Of a stretch of 64,000 nt of DNA, positions 17,160 through 24,401 are shown piece after piece. The stretch's first letter is position 1. Each line of letters opens with the position of its first letter. Location of the stretch: NCBI RefSeq assembly GCF_001651865.1, contig NZ_LPUX01000062.1, forward strand, positions 1-64,000, read 5' to 3'. Made by a program: the position numbers and the translations under genes. Origin of the DNA: Sinorhizobium glycinis. GTDB taxonomy: Bacteria > Pseudomonadota > Alphaproteobacteria > Rhizobiales > Rhizobiaceae. The notes under the pieces are model-generated. The model ran no database searches. It had not been told where the DNA came from and saw only the letters and a program-made list of their open reading frames with translations.

Positions 17160-18254
17160 ATGAGCAACAACAAGGATGTGCTCGGGGAGGAGCCGTCAGG
17201 CCCATTGATGGCGGACGTAGCGCGGCTCGCCGGGGTTGCGATTTCGACGGTCAGCCGGGCGCTCGCCAATCCCGGGCGCGTGAACGAGAAGACGCGCGCC
17301 AAGATCGATGCTGCGGCCAAGCAGCTGGGCTACACGCCGAATGCCATGGCGCGTGGCCTGAGGGTCGGCAAGTCCAACACGATCATGATCATCCTTCCGG
17401 GGTCGCTCTATTACGGCGCGTCTCAGGTCATTCCACAGGTGTTGCAGAGCATCAACAAGTCGCTGAGCCAGAATGGCTACAACCTGATGATCGCCAACCT
17501 CGATCGCGACGAGATTTCCGAACGGCACATTCTCGACCTCGCCTTCGGCGGCACGGCGCGGGGGGCCATCATCCTGTCGTCTAAACTCCCGGAGGTGGAC
17601 GGGCGGTCTCTTGCAAATGCGGGCCTCCCGATCGTCTCGATGCTGCTCGACATGAGCGATGCCGGACTACCGAGCGTCGTGACGAACGACCGCGAGGCGG
17701 TGCGCGAAGCGACGGCGGAGTTGATCCGATTGGGTCATCGGCGGTTCCTTTACATTGCCGGCCCCGAGGGCAATTACCATGATGTAGAGCGTTACGGCGG
17801 CGTGCTCGAGGCGCTGGATGCAGCAGGATTGCCAGAGGAGGCCGTGGTGCGATCCGGAGGCAATCTGGATTATCAGCAAGGTTTCGAGATCGGTATCCAG
17901 GCCGCTGACGACTTTGCCGCACTCGCCGTCAAGCCGACGGCGGTGATCGCGACCAGCGACGACATGGCGATTTCCTTCATGAGCCGGATGCAGCAGGGGG
18001 GCCTGACGATCCCGGGCGACCTCTCGATCGTATCCTTCGATGGCTCGCCCGTCTGCGCCTTCTGCTCGCCGCCGCTGACCACGATCGAGCAGCCAGTGGA
18101 ACATATGGGCCAAGCTGCCGTGGCCCTGCTGCTTGACGCTATCGATCGATCTGGAAAGGAACCGGCGACGCGCACGGTTGTCCGCAGCAGGCTCATCCTG
18201 CGGGAAAGCATAGCCGCTCCGACGGCAAGCCCTCGCAAACACACTGCTCGTTGA
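17160..18254 (+). CDS. LacI-family transcriptional regulator
   Basis: A 364-residue repressor-type regulator. The N-terminal HTH MADVARLAGVAISTVSRALA and hinge-helix segment YTPNAMARGLRVGKSNTI are typical, and a periplasmic-binding-like ligand domain follows (SFDGSPVCAFCSPPLTTIEQ near the end). The ATG at 17160 has a strong GGAGG site. The divergent placement and two identical operators in the 220-nt spacer make it the likely repressor of the sugar operon 16939-10053 and of itself. The last 15 residues are unusually basic. Confidence 0.95.
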   Translation: MSNNKDVLGEEPSGPLMADVARLAGVAISTVSRALANPGRVNEKTRAKIDAAAKQLGYTPNAMARGLRVGKSNTIMIILPGSLYYGASQVIPQVLQSINKSLSQNGYNLMIANLDRDEISERHILDLAFGGTARGAIILSSKLPEVDGRSLANAGLPIVSMLLDMSDAGLPSVVTNDREAVREATAELIRLGHRRFLYIAGPEGNYHDVERYGGVLEALDAAGLPEEAVVRSGGNLDYQQGFEIGIQAADDFAALAVKPTAVIATSDDMAISFMSRMQQGGLTIPGDLSIVSFDGSPVCAFCSPPLTTIEQPVEHMGQAAVALLLDAIDRSGKEPATRTVVRSRLILRESIAAPTASPRKHTAR

Positions 18255-18291
18255 TTTTCCAAGAAACGGCATAGCTCGCATTTCCAGCTAA

Positions 18292-18438
18292 TACTTCGCC
18301 GAGCGAAACCTGCCGGTTGACGATGCGGTTGCTACACGTGGCGCGCACCTGCACATCCCCGACCGGCGCAACGAGGCCGACACGCTGATTGCGGCGAGGG
18401 CTCTCGTCCACGGCATGATGGTCGTGACGCGAAGCATC
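18292..18438 (+). pseudogene. PIN-domain (VapC/FitB-type) toxin C-terminal remnant
   Basis: The frame reads FAERNLPVDDAVATRGAHLH then IPDRRNEADTLIAARALVHG and MMVVTRSI. This is the C-terminal half of a VapC/FitB-like PIN toxin, where a conserved Asp sits in P.R..ADxLIAA. The N-terminal half, the start and the cognate antitoxin are missing and the frame ends in unrelated sequence. A dead fragment between the LacI gene and the guanidine operon. Confidence 0.6.
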
Positions 18439-18574
18439 AGAGCGGCACTGGCGCCGTTGTTGTTGATCCTTGGCAAGGCTGAACTGCACCACTTCCACGC
18501 GGGTGCCTCCGGGCGACCTCGACTGCATGGTCGTCGTCTGATCGAATCCGTTCAAGGCGCCCAAGGTTCAAATT

Positions 18575-18640
18575 GTTGGGCCCGGAGACATAGGTGACAG
18601 AACGTACCTAAGACATGGGTGACAATCTCGTGCCCCGCGC
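18575..18640. repeat. Possible insertion-sequence end
   Basis: Contains ACATAGGTGACAGAACGTAC and ACATGGGTGACA as two imperfect direct repeats (ACATrGGTGACA) about 30 nt apart. Repeats of this kind occur at the ends of some insertion sequences in rhizobia. No transposase gene is present here, so this would be a solo end or remnant. Confidence 0.3.
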
Positions 18641-18642
18641 TT

Positions 18643-18777
18643 TCACGACTCCTTCCGCGTGTTGGATGTCCGCCGAAGCGAGGCCCGGTCCGAGGCCTTA
18701 AGACCAGCAAAGCGAAAAGCCATGCCCGCGAAGACGAGCTGTCGCCAGTAAATCAAGACATTGGTAATGGCGCGCAT
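18643..18777 (-). CDS. Short hypothetical protein at the end of the guanidine operon
   Basis: A 44-residue frame starting MRAITNVLIYWRQLVFAGMA with a GAGGAG ribosome site 6 nt upstream, 22 nt after the HupE-like gene. The sequence has a short hydrophobic/aromatic helix followed by a basic tail; it faintly recalls DUF1127-type small proteins (helix, then SDR) but lacks the conserved tail. The good ribosome site is the main support. Function unknown; it may equally be a truncated gene. Confidence 0.4.
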   Translation of the reverse strand: MRAITNVLIYWRQLVFAGMAFRFAGLKASDRASLRRTSNTRKES

Positions 18778-18799
18778 ATCCATCTCCTCACGCGAAGCG

Positions 18800-19387
18800 T
18801 CACGCAACGAAGGCCAAGCCAATACCGGCGCCCATGATCCCCGTCCCGATTGCGCGAAGCGCCGACGTGGGGCCGGCTCCGTGTCGGGCAAGTGAATGGA
18901 CGGCGGCGATGCCGGTGATGTGGAGGATCACCGTGCCGCCGACGAAACCGAGGATATGGCCGAGCGGCGCTGCGGCCGGGCCCTCCGTCCCATGGGCAAA
19001 GCCATGGAAAAAGCCGAAGGTGACGGCGCCGGTGATGGCGAGCGCAACTGGTATGTTCGCGTTCGCGATCAACGCCGCGCCCAAGAGGACGACGGAGGTG
19101 ATGATCGCCGTTTCGACGAGGGGGACCGTTACGCCGGTCAGGGCATACGCCGCGCCCGCAACCATGGCCGAGACGAAGGCGAGCGGCAGCCGGAAGAGCG
19201 CCGAGCCGCCGAGCCGTGCTGCGATCAGTCCGACCGCGATCATGGCGAGCAGGTGGTCGAGGCCGGAAAAGGGATGCAGGAAGCCGCTTGCAATGCCGTG
19301 GACATGATCGTTGCCGGTATGGGCGAGCGCCTGGCCGGGAAGGCTCGCGGTGATGATTGCGAGCGCCGTCAGAGTCTTGAAATTCAT
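18800..19387 (-). CDS. HupE/UreJ-family nickel permease-like protein
   Basis: A 195-residue membrane protein with a signal-like N-terminus ending ALA, then HTGNDHVHGIASGFLHPFSG and LDHLLAMIAVGL, the metal-binding HPFxGxDH motif of HupE/UreJ proteins. About six helices follow, with a second His cluster in FGFFHGFAHG. Known members import nickel (or cobalt) for hydrogenase or urease. Here it is the end of an operon for a ureohydrolase, so it most likely supplies Ni to the enzyme at 19944-21149. It lies 25 nt after the His-rich gene. Confidence 0.9.
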   Translation of the reverse strand: MNFKTLTALAIITASLPGQALAHTGNDHVHGIASGFLHPFSGLDHLLAMIAVGLIAARLGGSALFRLPLAFVSAMVAGAAYALTGVTVPLVETAIITSVVLLGAALIANANIPVALAITGAVTFGFFHGFAHGTEGPAAAPLGHILGFVGGTVILHITGIAAVHSLARHGAGPTSALRAIGTGIMGAGIGLAFVA

Positions 19388-19412
19388 GGTGTTGCCTTTC
19401 TGAAGGAGGAAT

Positions 19413-19934
19413 TCATTTGATCGGCTCGATGTCGAAATGCGAGGCGTCGGTCCGGTCCTCGAGCTTGCGCGCCTCGGCGAAGGAAAGCCGGACGACCGCC
19501 TGGCCGTCGTGATAGAGGAACGAGAGGTCGTGGCGGCGCGAGGTCATGCGTGCCGGCAGCACGTCGTAGCGCACGCCGCCGCCGCCGAGGAGCGGCACGA
19601 CCGTGCCGATATCGGTACGATCCGTGGTCTCGACGCGCAGCAGATGCAGCGCTTTCCCGGAAGCGTCGACGCCGACAAAGGGGACGCCTGCAAGCCTGAG
19701 GAAGCTTGTCGGATCGCTCGCGCGAGTGAAGTTCTCGACGAAACTCGCCTCGACCAGATCGAGGTCGCGCTCGCGTGGCGGCGAGAGGTCCTCGCTTTCC
19801 GGTCGATGCGGCACCTGCCATTGTACGGTGCCGCGCGACCGGTTGTGGCCGGGTCCCGCATGCTGGTGATGGTCTTGATCATGGTCATGATGGTGCGACT
19901 GGGCGCCGTGGTGGTGATGGTGTCCGCCGTGCAT
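19413..19934 (-). CDS. Histidine-rich hypothetical protein (candidate nickel chaperone)
   Basis: A 173-residue soluble protein. The first 30 residues hold 14 histidines with Asp and Gln between them (HHHHH, HHHDHDQDHHQH), a pattern of nickel or zinc storage tails such as those of HypB and UreE. The remaining 140 residues form a compact alpha/beta domain (FVENFTRASDPTSFLRLAGV, DLSFLYHDGQAVVRLSF) that I do not recognise. GAGAGG precedes the ATG at 19934. It sits between the GdmH-like enzyme (9 nt away) and the HupE-like permease. I infer a metal-delivery role; no catalytic motif is visible. Confidence 0.7.
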   Translation of the reverse strand: MHGGHHHHHGAQSHHHDHDQDHHQHAGPGHNRSRGTVQWQVPHRPESEDLSPPRERDLDLVEASFVENFTRASDPTSFLRLAGVPFVGVDASGKALHLLRVETTDRTDIGTVVPLLGGGGVRYDVLPARMTSRRHDLSFLYHDGQAVVRLSFAEARKLEDRTDASHFDIEPIK

Positions 19935-19943
19935 GTCCGCCTC

Positions 19944-21149
19944 TCAGAAGCTCACTGGCTTGTCGATCAGGTGCTTGTGGGAGCCGAGCTTGCCATGTGC
20001 CAGCATCGAACCCAGCGCCTCCACCACCACCCGAACGCCAAAGAGCGCCGTGATGTCGGAGGTGTCGTAAGGCGGGCTGACCTCGACGACCTCGAGGCCG
20101 CAGAGCCCCTCTGCCGCGACCAGCCCGAGAATCTTCAGGGCTTCGCGCGGCAGGAAGCCGCCCGGTTCCGGCCAGCCGGTGCCGGGCACGAAGCCGCAAT
20201 CGATGCTGTCGACGTCGAAGGAGATGTAGACGGCGTCCGCGTCCTTCCAAGCGAGTTCGAGCGCGATTTCCGCAGTCTTCTCCGGTCCGAGCTTCTCGAT
20301 GTCGTCGATCGTCAGAACGTTGGTTCCGCGCTCGCGCGCCACCTTCACGCCGTCGCGCGGCACCTGCCAGCCGCCGATACCGAGCTGGACAAGATTTTTC
20401 GGCGAGACATTCGGCAGATTGGTTGCCCAGTACCAAGGCGTCGTGTGCATGCGCTCGTCGAGATCCTTTTCCTGGATGTCGATATGCCGGTCAAAATGGA
20501 TGATCCCGATGCGCTTCGAGGTGCATTCGGCAATGCCGCGCACGCACGGAAAGCCGATCGAGTGGTCGCCCCCGAGCATGACCGGAAGCGCTCCGGAGGA
20601 GAAGACATGGCTGACGCCACGGGTGATCTGGTCGAAACTCTTTTCGAGGTTGGCTGGAATGGTGAAGACGTCGCCGGCATCGCAGAGGGTCATCTGTTCG
20701 CGCAGGTCGACGCCCATTTCGTAGTTGTAGGGCGTGTAGAGCGCCGAGATGCGGCGAATGCCCTGGGGGCCGAAGCGCGTGCCCGGCCGATAGGTCGTGC
20801 CGCTGTCGAAGGGAATGCCCAGCACGGCGGCGTCATATTTACCGACGTCGCGCACGTTTTCGACATAGGGCGCCTTCAGGAAGGTGTTGATGCCGGCAAA
20901 ATGCGGCAGCTCGCCCCGTGCGAAGGTCGGGATCGACTTGTCCGTCAGGCTCTCGGAGCCCGGCAGGCCCATGTCGAGTGCCCACTGCTTTTCCCGCCCC
21001 CAGCCCTTGCCGGAGAGCTTCGCCTCCGCCTCGAGCGCCTTCCAGCCCTGGCTGTCGAGCATGTTGAAGTCGGGGTGGTGCCGGCGTTTGCGAACGGGCG
21101 TCCGGATCGCGCCGGCGCGGCGAGATTGGCGGCTTGGGGGTTCACGCAT
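19944..21149 (-). CDS. gdmH: Ni-dependent guanidine hydrolase-like ureohydrolase
   Basis: A 401-residue arginase/agmatinase-family enzyme. Metal ligands are His196 (GGDHS), Asp220, His222 and Asp224 (FDRHIDIQEKD) and Asp312/Asp314 (SFDVDSID). The second motif reads DRHID rather than the DAHxD of agmatinase, and the N-terminus is about 90 residues longer than in agmatinase; both agree with my recollection of the guanidine hydrolase GdmH. Expected reaction: guanidine to urea and ammonia. The ATG at 21149 has an AGGAG site and overlaps the ATPase by 8 nt. The guanidine-I riboswitch and importer upstream strongly favour guanidine over agmatine as substrate. Annotated agmatinase is the likely default call in databases. 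Confidence 0.85.
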   Translation of the reverse strand: MREPPSRQSRRAGAIRTPVRKRRHHPDFNMLDSQGWKALEAEAKLSGKGWGREKQWALDMGLPGSESLTDKSIPTFARGELPHFAGINTFLKAPYVENVRDVGKYDAAVLGIPFDSGTTYRPGTRFGPQGIRRISALYTPYNYEMGVDLREQMTLCDAGDVFTIPANLEKSFDQITRGVSHVFSSGALPVMLGGDHSIGFPCVRGIAECTSKRIGIIHFDRHIDIQEKDLDERMHTTPWYWATNLPNVSPKNLVQLGIGGWQVPRDGVKVARERGTNVLTIDDIEKLGPEKTAEIALELAWKDADAVYISFDVDSIDCGFVPGTGWPEPGGFLPREALKILGLVAAEGLCGLEVVEVSPPYDTSDITALFGVRVVVEALGSMLAHGKLGSHKHLIDKPVSF

Positions 21150-21948
21150 GGGACATGCTCCTCTTCGTTTCCTGGGATGCGGTGCTGGGCTCGATCGGCG
21201 GCGAAAAGCCGAGTACCGGGACAGGCCCGTCACGGCTCAAATCGAGGTCGTAGGTGATGCGGGCGCCGTAGCGCTCAGGCGCTTGCGGATCGATGCGCGG
21301 CCGATCGAAGGCGAGCAGTCGCGTCCCGAGGCCGAAGGCCTCCTTGAGGTCATGGGTGACCATGATCACGGTCATGCCGCGCTCGCGCCATAGCGGCTTG
21401 ATCAGCGCGTGCATCTGCGCCCTGGTACCCGGGTCGAGCGCGCCGAAGGGCTCGTCGAGCAGCAGCACCTTCGGTTTCCTGGCGAGCGCCTGGGCGATCG
21501 CCAGCCGCTGCTGCTGGCCGCCCGAAAGCGCGCTCGGATACTTCCAAGCGTGCTCGCTGAGGCCCACCGCTTGAAGAAGCGCTTCCGCCTTCTCGCTGGC
21601 CGCCCTTCGCTTCGCTCCAAACAGCTTGGCCGTGAACGGGCTTTCGGCGAATTCGAAGGCGATCAGGACGTTCTGCACAACGTTCAGGTGCGGAAAAACC
21701 GAATACCGCTGGAAGACCACGCCGCGGTCCGGACCCGGCTCGCCCGGCAGCGCCGCGCCATCGAGCGTGATGATGCCGCGCGTGGGGCGCTCCTGCCCGA
21801 GGATCATCCGGAGAAAGGTGGATTTGCCGCAACCCGAGGGGCCGACGACGGAGACGAAGGCGCCGGAGGCGATGTCGAGCGAGATGTTTTCGAGCACGAT
21901 CTGGTCGCCATATTCCATCCAGACATTGTGGACGCGGATCTCGCTCAT
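21142..21948 (-). CDS. Guanidine-type (NitT/TauT family) ABC transporter ATPase
   Basis: A 268-residue ATPase with Walker A GPSGCGKST, signature LSGGQQQRLAIAQALA, Walker B VLLLDEPFGALDPGTR and switch His MVTHDLKEAFGLG. A C-terminal extension of about 50 residues (ITYDLDLSRDGPVPVLGFSP) is typical of the ATPases found with urea/guanidine carboxylase regions. The ATG at 21948 overlaps the permease stop as ATGA; the longer frame to 22233 is a shadow. It serves the importer of the guanidine operon. Confidence 0.92.
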   Translation of the reverse strand: MSEIRVHNVWMEYGDQIVLENISLDIASGAFVSVVGPSGCGKSTFLRMILGQERPTRGIITLDGAALPGEPGPDRGVVFQRYSVFPHLNVVQNVLIAFEFAESPFTAKLFGAKRRAASEKAEALLQAVGLSEHAWKYPSALSGGQQQRLAIAQALARKPKVLLLDEPFGALDPGTRAQMHALIKPLWRERGMTVIMVTHDLKEAFGLGTRLLAFDRPRIDPQAPERYGARITYDLDLSRDGPVPVLGFSPPIEPSTASQETKRSMSHA

Positions 21949-22769
21949 CGGCGCGTCTCCTGAACGTAGGCCCAGGGGAAGGTGCGCCGGGCGAGCCGCG
22001 CCAGCAGCCAGTCGAGAAGGTAGGCGATGAGGGTGATCCAGGCGACGTAGGGCAGGATCACGTCCATGGCGAGATAGCGCCGGACGAGGAAGATGCGATA
22101 GCCGAGGCCGCTCTCGGCGGCGATCGCTTCCGCCGAGATCAAGAAGAGGAAGGCCGGGCCAAGTGAGAGCCTGAGCGCCTCGATGAGCCGCGGCATCGCT
22201 TGCGGCAGTGCCACGCGCAACATCAGTTGCCACGTCGAAGCGCCGAGCGTCTGCGCCTTGACGATCTGCTCGGTCGGGATGGCGGCAACGGTCATGGCGA
22301 GGTCGCGAACTAGGAACGGTGCAATGCCGATCACGATCAGCACGACCTTGGAGAGTTCACCAAGACCGAAGATGATGAAGAGCACCGGCAGGATCGCCAT
22401 CGGCGGGATCATCGAAACGACGGCGACGAGCGGCGACAGCCCGGCGTCTGCCACCGGAAGCACGCCGAGGGTCAGCCCGAGCACCAAGCCGATGGCGGCG
22501 GCCGTGCCGAGGCCGATGAACAGCCGTTGGAGGCTCGCCGCTGTATCCGACCAGAGGGTCAGGTCTCCCGACCGGCGGTCGGGCTCGGTCGCCAGCCGGT
22601 CCATGCTTGTGGCCATTTCCGCGATCGGTGGCAGCAGCTTGTCGCCCGGATTTGCTGCCTGCCGTTCGGCCGAGACGACGACATAAAGGCAGGCGATCAG
22701 CAGGAAGGGCAGGAGGGCCAGCAGGATCCGCGTTCCCGATCCCGGGACAATATTGATGGCACGTCGCAT
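21945..22769 (-). CDS. Guanidine-type ABC transporter permease
   Basis: A 274-residue permease of the NitT/TauT (SsuC-like) class with about six helices; the region TLGASTWQLMLRVALPQAMP is the ATPase-contact loop. A large periplasmic loop (LLPPIAEMATSMDRLATEPD) follows helix 1 as in urea-carboxylase-associated permeases. I place the start at ATG 22769; a GTG at 22796 would add nine residues and neither has a strong ribosome site. It follows the binding-protein gene after 80 nt. Confidence 0.88.
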   Translation of the reverse strand: MRRAINIVPGSGTRILLALLPFLLIACLYVVVSAERQAANPGDKLLPPIAEMATSMDRLATEPDRRSGDLTLWSDTAASLQRLFIGLGTAAAIGLVLGLTLGVLPVADAGLSPLVAVVSMIPPMAILPVLFIIFGLGELSKVVLIVIGIAPFLVRDLAMTVAAIPTEQIVKAQTLGASTWQLMLRVALPQAMPRLIEALRLSLGPAFLFLISAEAIAAESGLGYRIFLVRRYLAMDVILPYVAWITLIAYLLDWLLARLARRTFPWAYVQETRR

Positions 22770-22849
22770 GAGCCGATTCCCATCTTGAAGAGGCACGTCG
22801 GAGCTAAGATCGGCAGGGTGCGCCAGCCCCGCCGCCCGAGCGGATGGAC

Positions 22850-23932
22850 CTAGAGCGAGCCGTCGGCGGCGAGCTTCATGTAGCTCGCGTCGAAGCGCAG
22901 CTTCACATTGTCTGCAGAACCCAGCACCCGGCCGCCCGGGAAGGCGATGCCCACGACGTCCTTATCCGCGGCGCCGTCGCCGAGAAGGCCATGGTCGAAC
23001 GAGAAGGTCCGCACCAGATCCATGGTCTTGACGAGATCCTCGCTCTCGGTGAAGGCGACCGCCTCCTGAGGCGTCGGGAACAGCTTGGTCGCCGCCAGCT
23101 GGGCCTCGAAGCCGGCAAGGTCCGTGCCGGACATCGAGCCCATCGCGGCGCGCGCCGCCTTGCCCTTCTCGCCGGGATCCATGAGGGCCGACATCGTCTC
23201 GAACCAGATGCCGACGAGTGCCTTGCCGAGGTCCGGATTGTTGTTGAGTACCTCGGTATTGACCATCAACGTGTCGATGATCTCGCCCGGAATTTGCGTG
23301 GAATCGAAGAGCGCGGCGGAACCGGGCTCGGCCTTGACCTCGGCGAGCAACGGGTTCCAGGTGACCACGGTCGAGGTCTCGGGTGACTTGAAGGCGGCGA
23401 CCATGTCGGCATCGGAGGTGTTGACGATCGTCACGTCCTTTTCGGAAAGGCCCGCCGTTTCGAGAGCGCGCGCCAGCAGGTAGTGCGAGACCGACAGTTC
23501 GACGAGATTGATGCTCTCACCCTTGAGGTCGGCAGGTGTCTTCGCCGTCTTGGAGACGATGCCGTCATTGCCGTTCGAGAAATCGCCGACGATCAGGATC
23601 GTCGTGTCGATACCGCCTGCGGCCGGAATGGTCAGGCCATCCATGTTCGTCGCCGTCACGCCGTCGAAGCCGCCGGCGGTGTACTGGTTGATCGACTCGA
23701 CGTAGTCGTTGATCTGCTTGACGTTGATGGTGATGCCGTATTTGTCGGCCCATTTTTTGACGATGCCGGCATCCGCCGCATAGGGCCACGGCATCCAGCC
23801 GACATAGATCGTCCAGGCGATATTGAATTCCTTCTTCGGCTCCGCCTGGGTCCCGCCCGCCAGGAGCGTGAGCGAGAGGCCGAGGGCGGCCGAGAGGGCG
23901 CGAAAACCGAATCTGCCAGTTCCGAAACGCAT
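22850..23932 (-). CDS. Guanidine-type ABC transporter substrate-binding protein
   Basis: A 360-residue periplasmic protein of the NitT/TauT family, like those found with urea carboxylase and guanidine genes. The signal peptide MRFGTGRFGFRALSAALGLS ends near GGTQA. The mature protein begins FNIAWTIYVGWMPWPYAADA, a conserved opening of that subgroup. AAGGGG precedes the ATG at 23932. It is the first gene after the guanidine-I riboswitch, so the ligand is most likely guanidine. The longer frame to 24097 runs back through the riboswitch and is not coding. Confidence 0.9.
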   Translation of the reverse strand: MRFGTGRFGFRALSAALGLSLTLLAGGTQAEPKKEFNIAWTIYVGWMPWPYAADAGIVKKWADKYGITINVKQINDYVESINQYTAGGFDGVTATNMDGLTIPAAGGIDTTILIVGDFSNGNDGIVSKTAKTPADLKGESINLVELSVSHYLLARALETAGLSEKDVTIVNTSDADMVAAFKSPETSTVVTWNPLLAEVKAEPGSAALFDSTQIPGEIIDTLMVNTEVLNNNPDLGKALVGIWFETMSALMDPGEKGKAARAAMGSMSGTDLAGFEAQLAATKLFPTPQEAVAFTESEDLVKTMDLVRTFSFDHGLLGDGAADKDVVGIAFPGGRVLGSADNVKLRFDASYMKLAADGSL

Positions 23933-24024
23933 CGTCTGTTCCCCTTGTTCAACTTGGGGCTCACGCTGCGCTCTGTTCTCGGAAATCATAGGCGGGATTC
24001 CCAAAGCAACGGCACCGCTGCATG

Positions 24025-24127
24025 AGCCTCCCGGGCTTTTATCCCGCCGTGGACCCGGTGGATGTCTCCCCACCGGAGGTTCTCTCGGTCCAGTCACGCC
24101 TTATCGGCATCGGAACCCTAGAAACAT
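24025..24127 (-). promoter_or_regulatory. Guanidine-I (ykkC) riboswitch
   Basis: On the minus strand the segment contains, in order, CTAGGGTTCCG, GACTGGACCGAGAG, a GC-rich hairpin (CCGGTGG...CCACCGG) and CACGGCGGGATAAAAGCCCG followed by GGAGG. These are the conserved blocks of the guanidine-I aptamer in the correct spacing. A TATACT-like -10 lies at 24132-24137, giving a transcript that begins with the aptamer. About 90 nt separate it from the binding-protein start; I do not see a clear terminator there, so control may be translational or need folding analysis. Guanidine should switch the operon on. Confidence 0.96.
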
Positions 24128-24401
24128 TTCCAGTATAATTCCATGTCTTCAAAAGTAAAGCGGAAGTTTTGCCGATTCACGCCCATAATTTGTGCGTTTA
24201 ATGCTTATAAATTAATCAAATAGACCAATACTTATTACGCCAACATTTCAGGCGACCTTGTCGTCCCGTTCTTCCTGCGCTGAAACGTGACTGGCGATCG
24301 GCGCGTTTGGCAGGCCCGCCGAGAGTTATCTTGAGCAGAAGCGACGTTTCAAGGCCGCTCTCCCTCACCACGCGGCCTCCCCATCAGCACGCGGAGCGCT
24401 C

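Noticed and set aside
19944..21149. Simple agmatinase annotation for the ureohydrolase
   Set aside because: The guanidine-I riboswitch, importer type, DRHID motif and long N-terminus fit guanidine hydrolase better. Agmatine remains possible but is the weaker reading.
19437..21257. 606-residue plus-strand frame opposite gdmH
   Set aside because: Antisense to the ureohydrolase and His-rich genes; no domain or ribosome site.
23941..23959. CCCC/GGGG hairpin near the binding-protein ribosome site as a riboswitch expression platform
   Set aside because: Only four pairs and no extension into the loop, so too weak to claim without folding analysis.
22850..24097. Long open frame giving the guanidine binding protein an extra 55-residue N-terminus
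   Set aside because: The extension is translated from the riboswitch and leader. The ATG at 23932 has a good ribosome site and begins a normal signal peptide.
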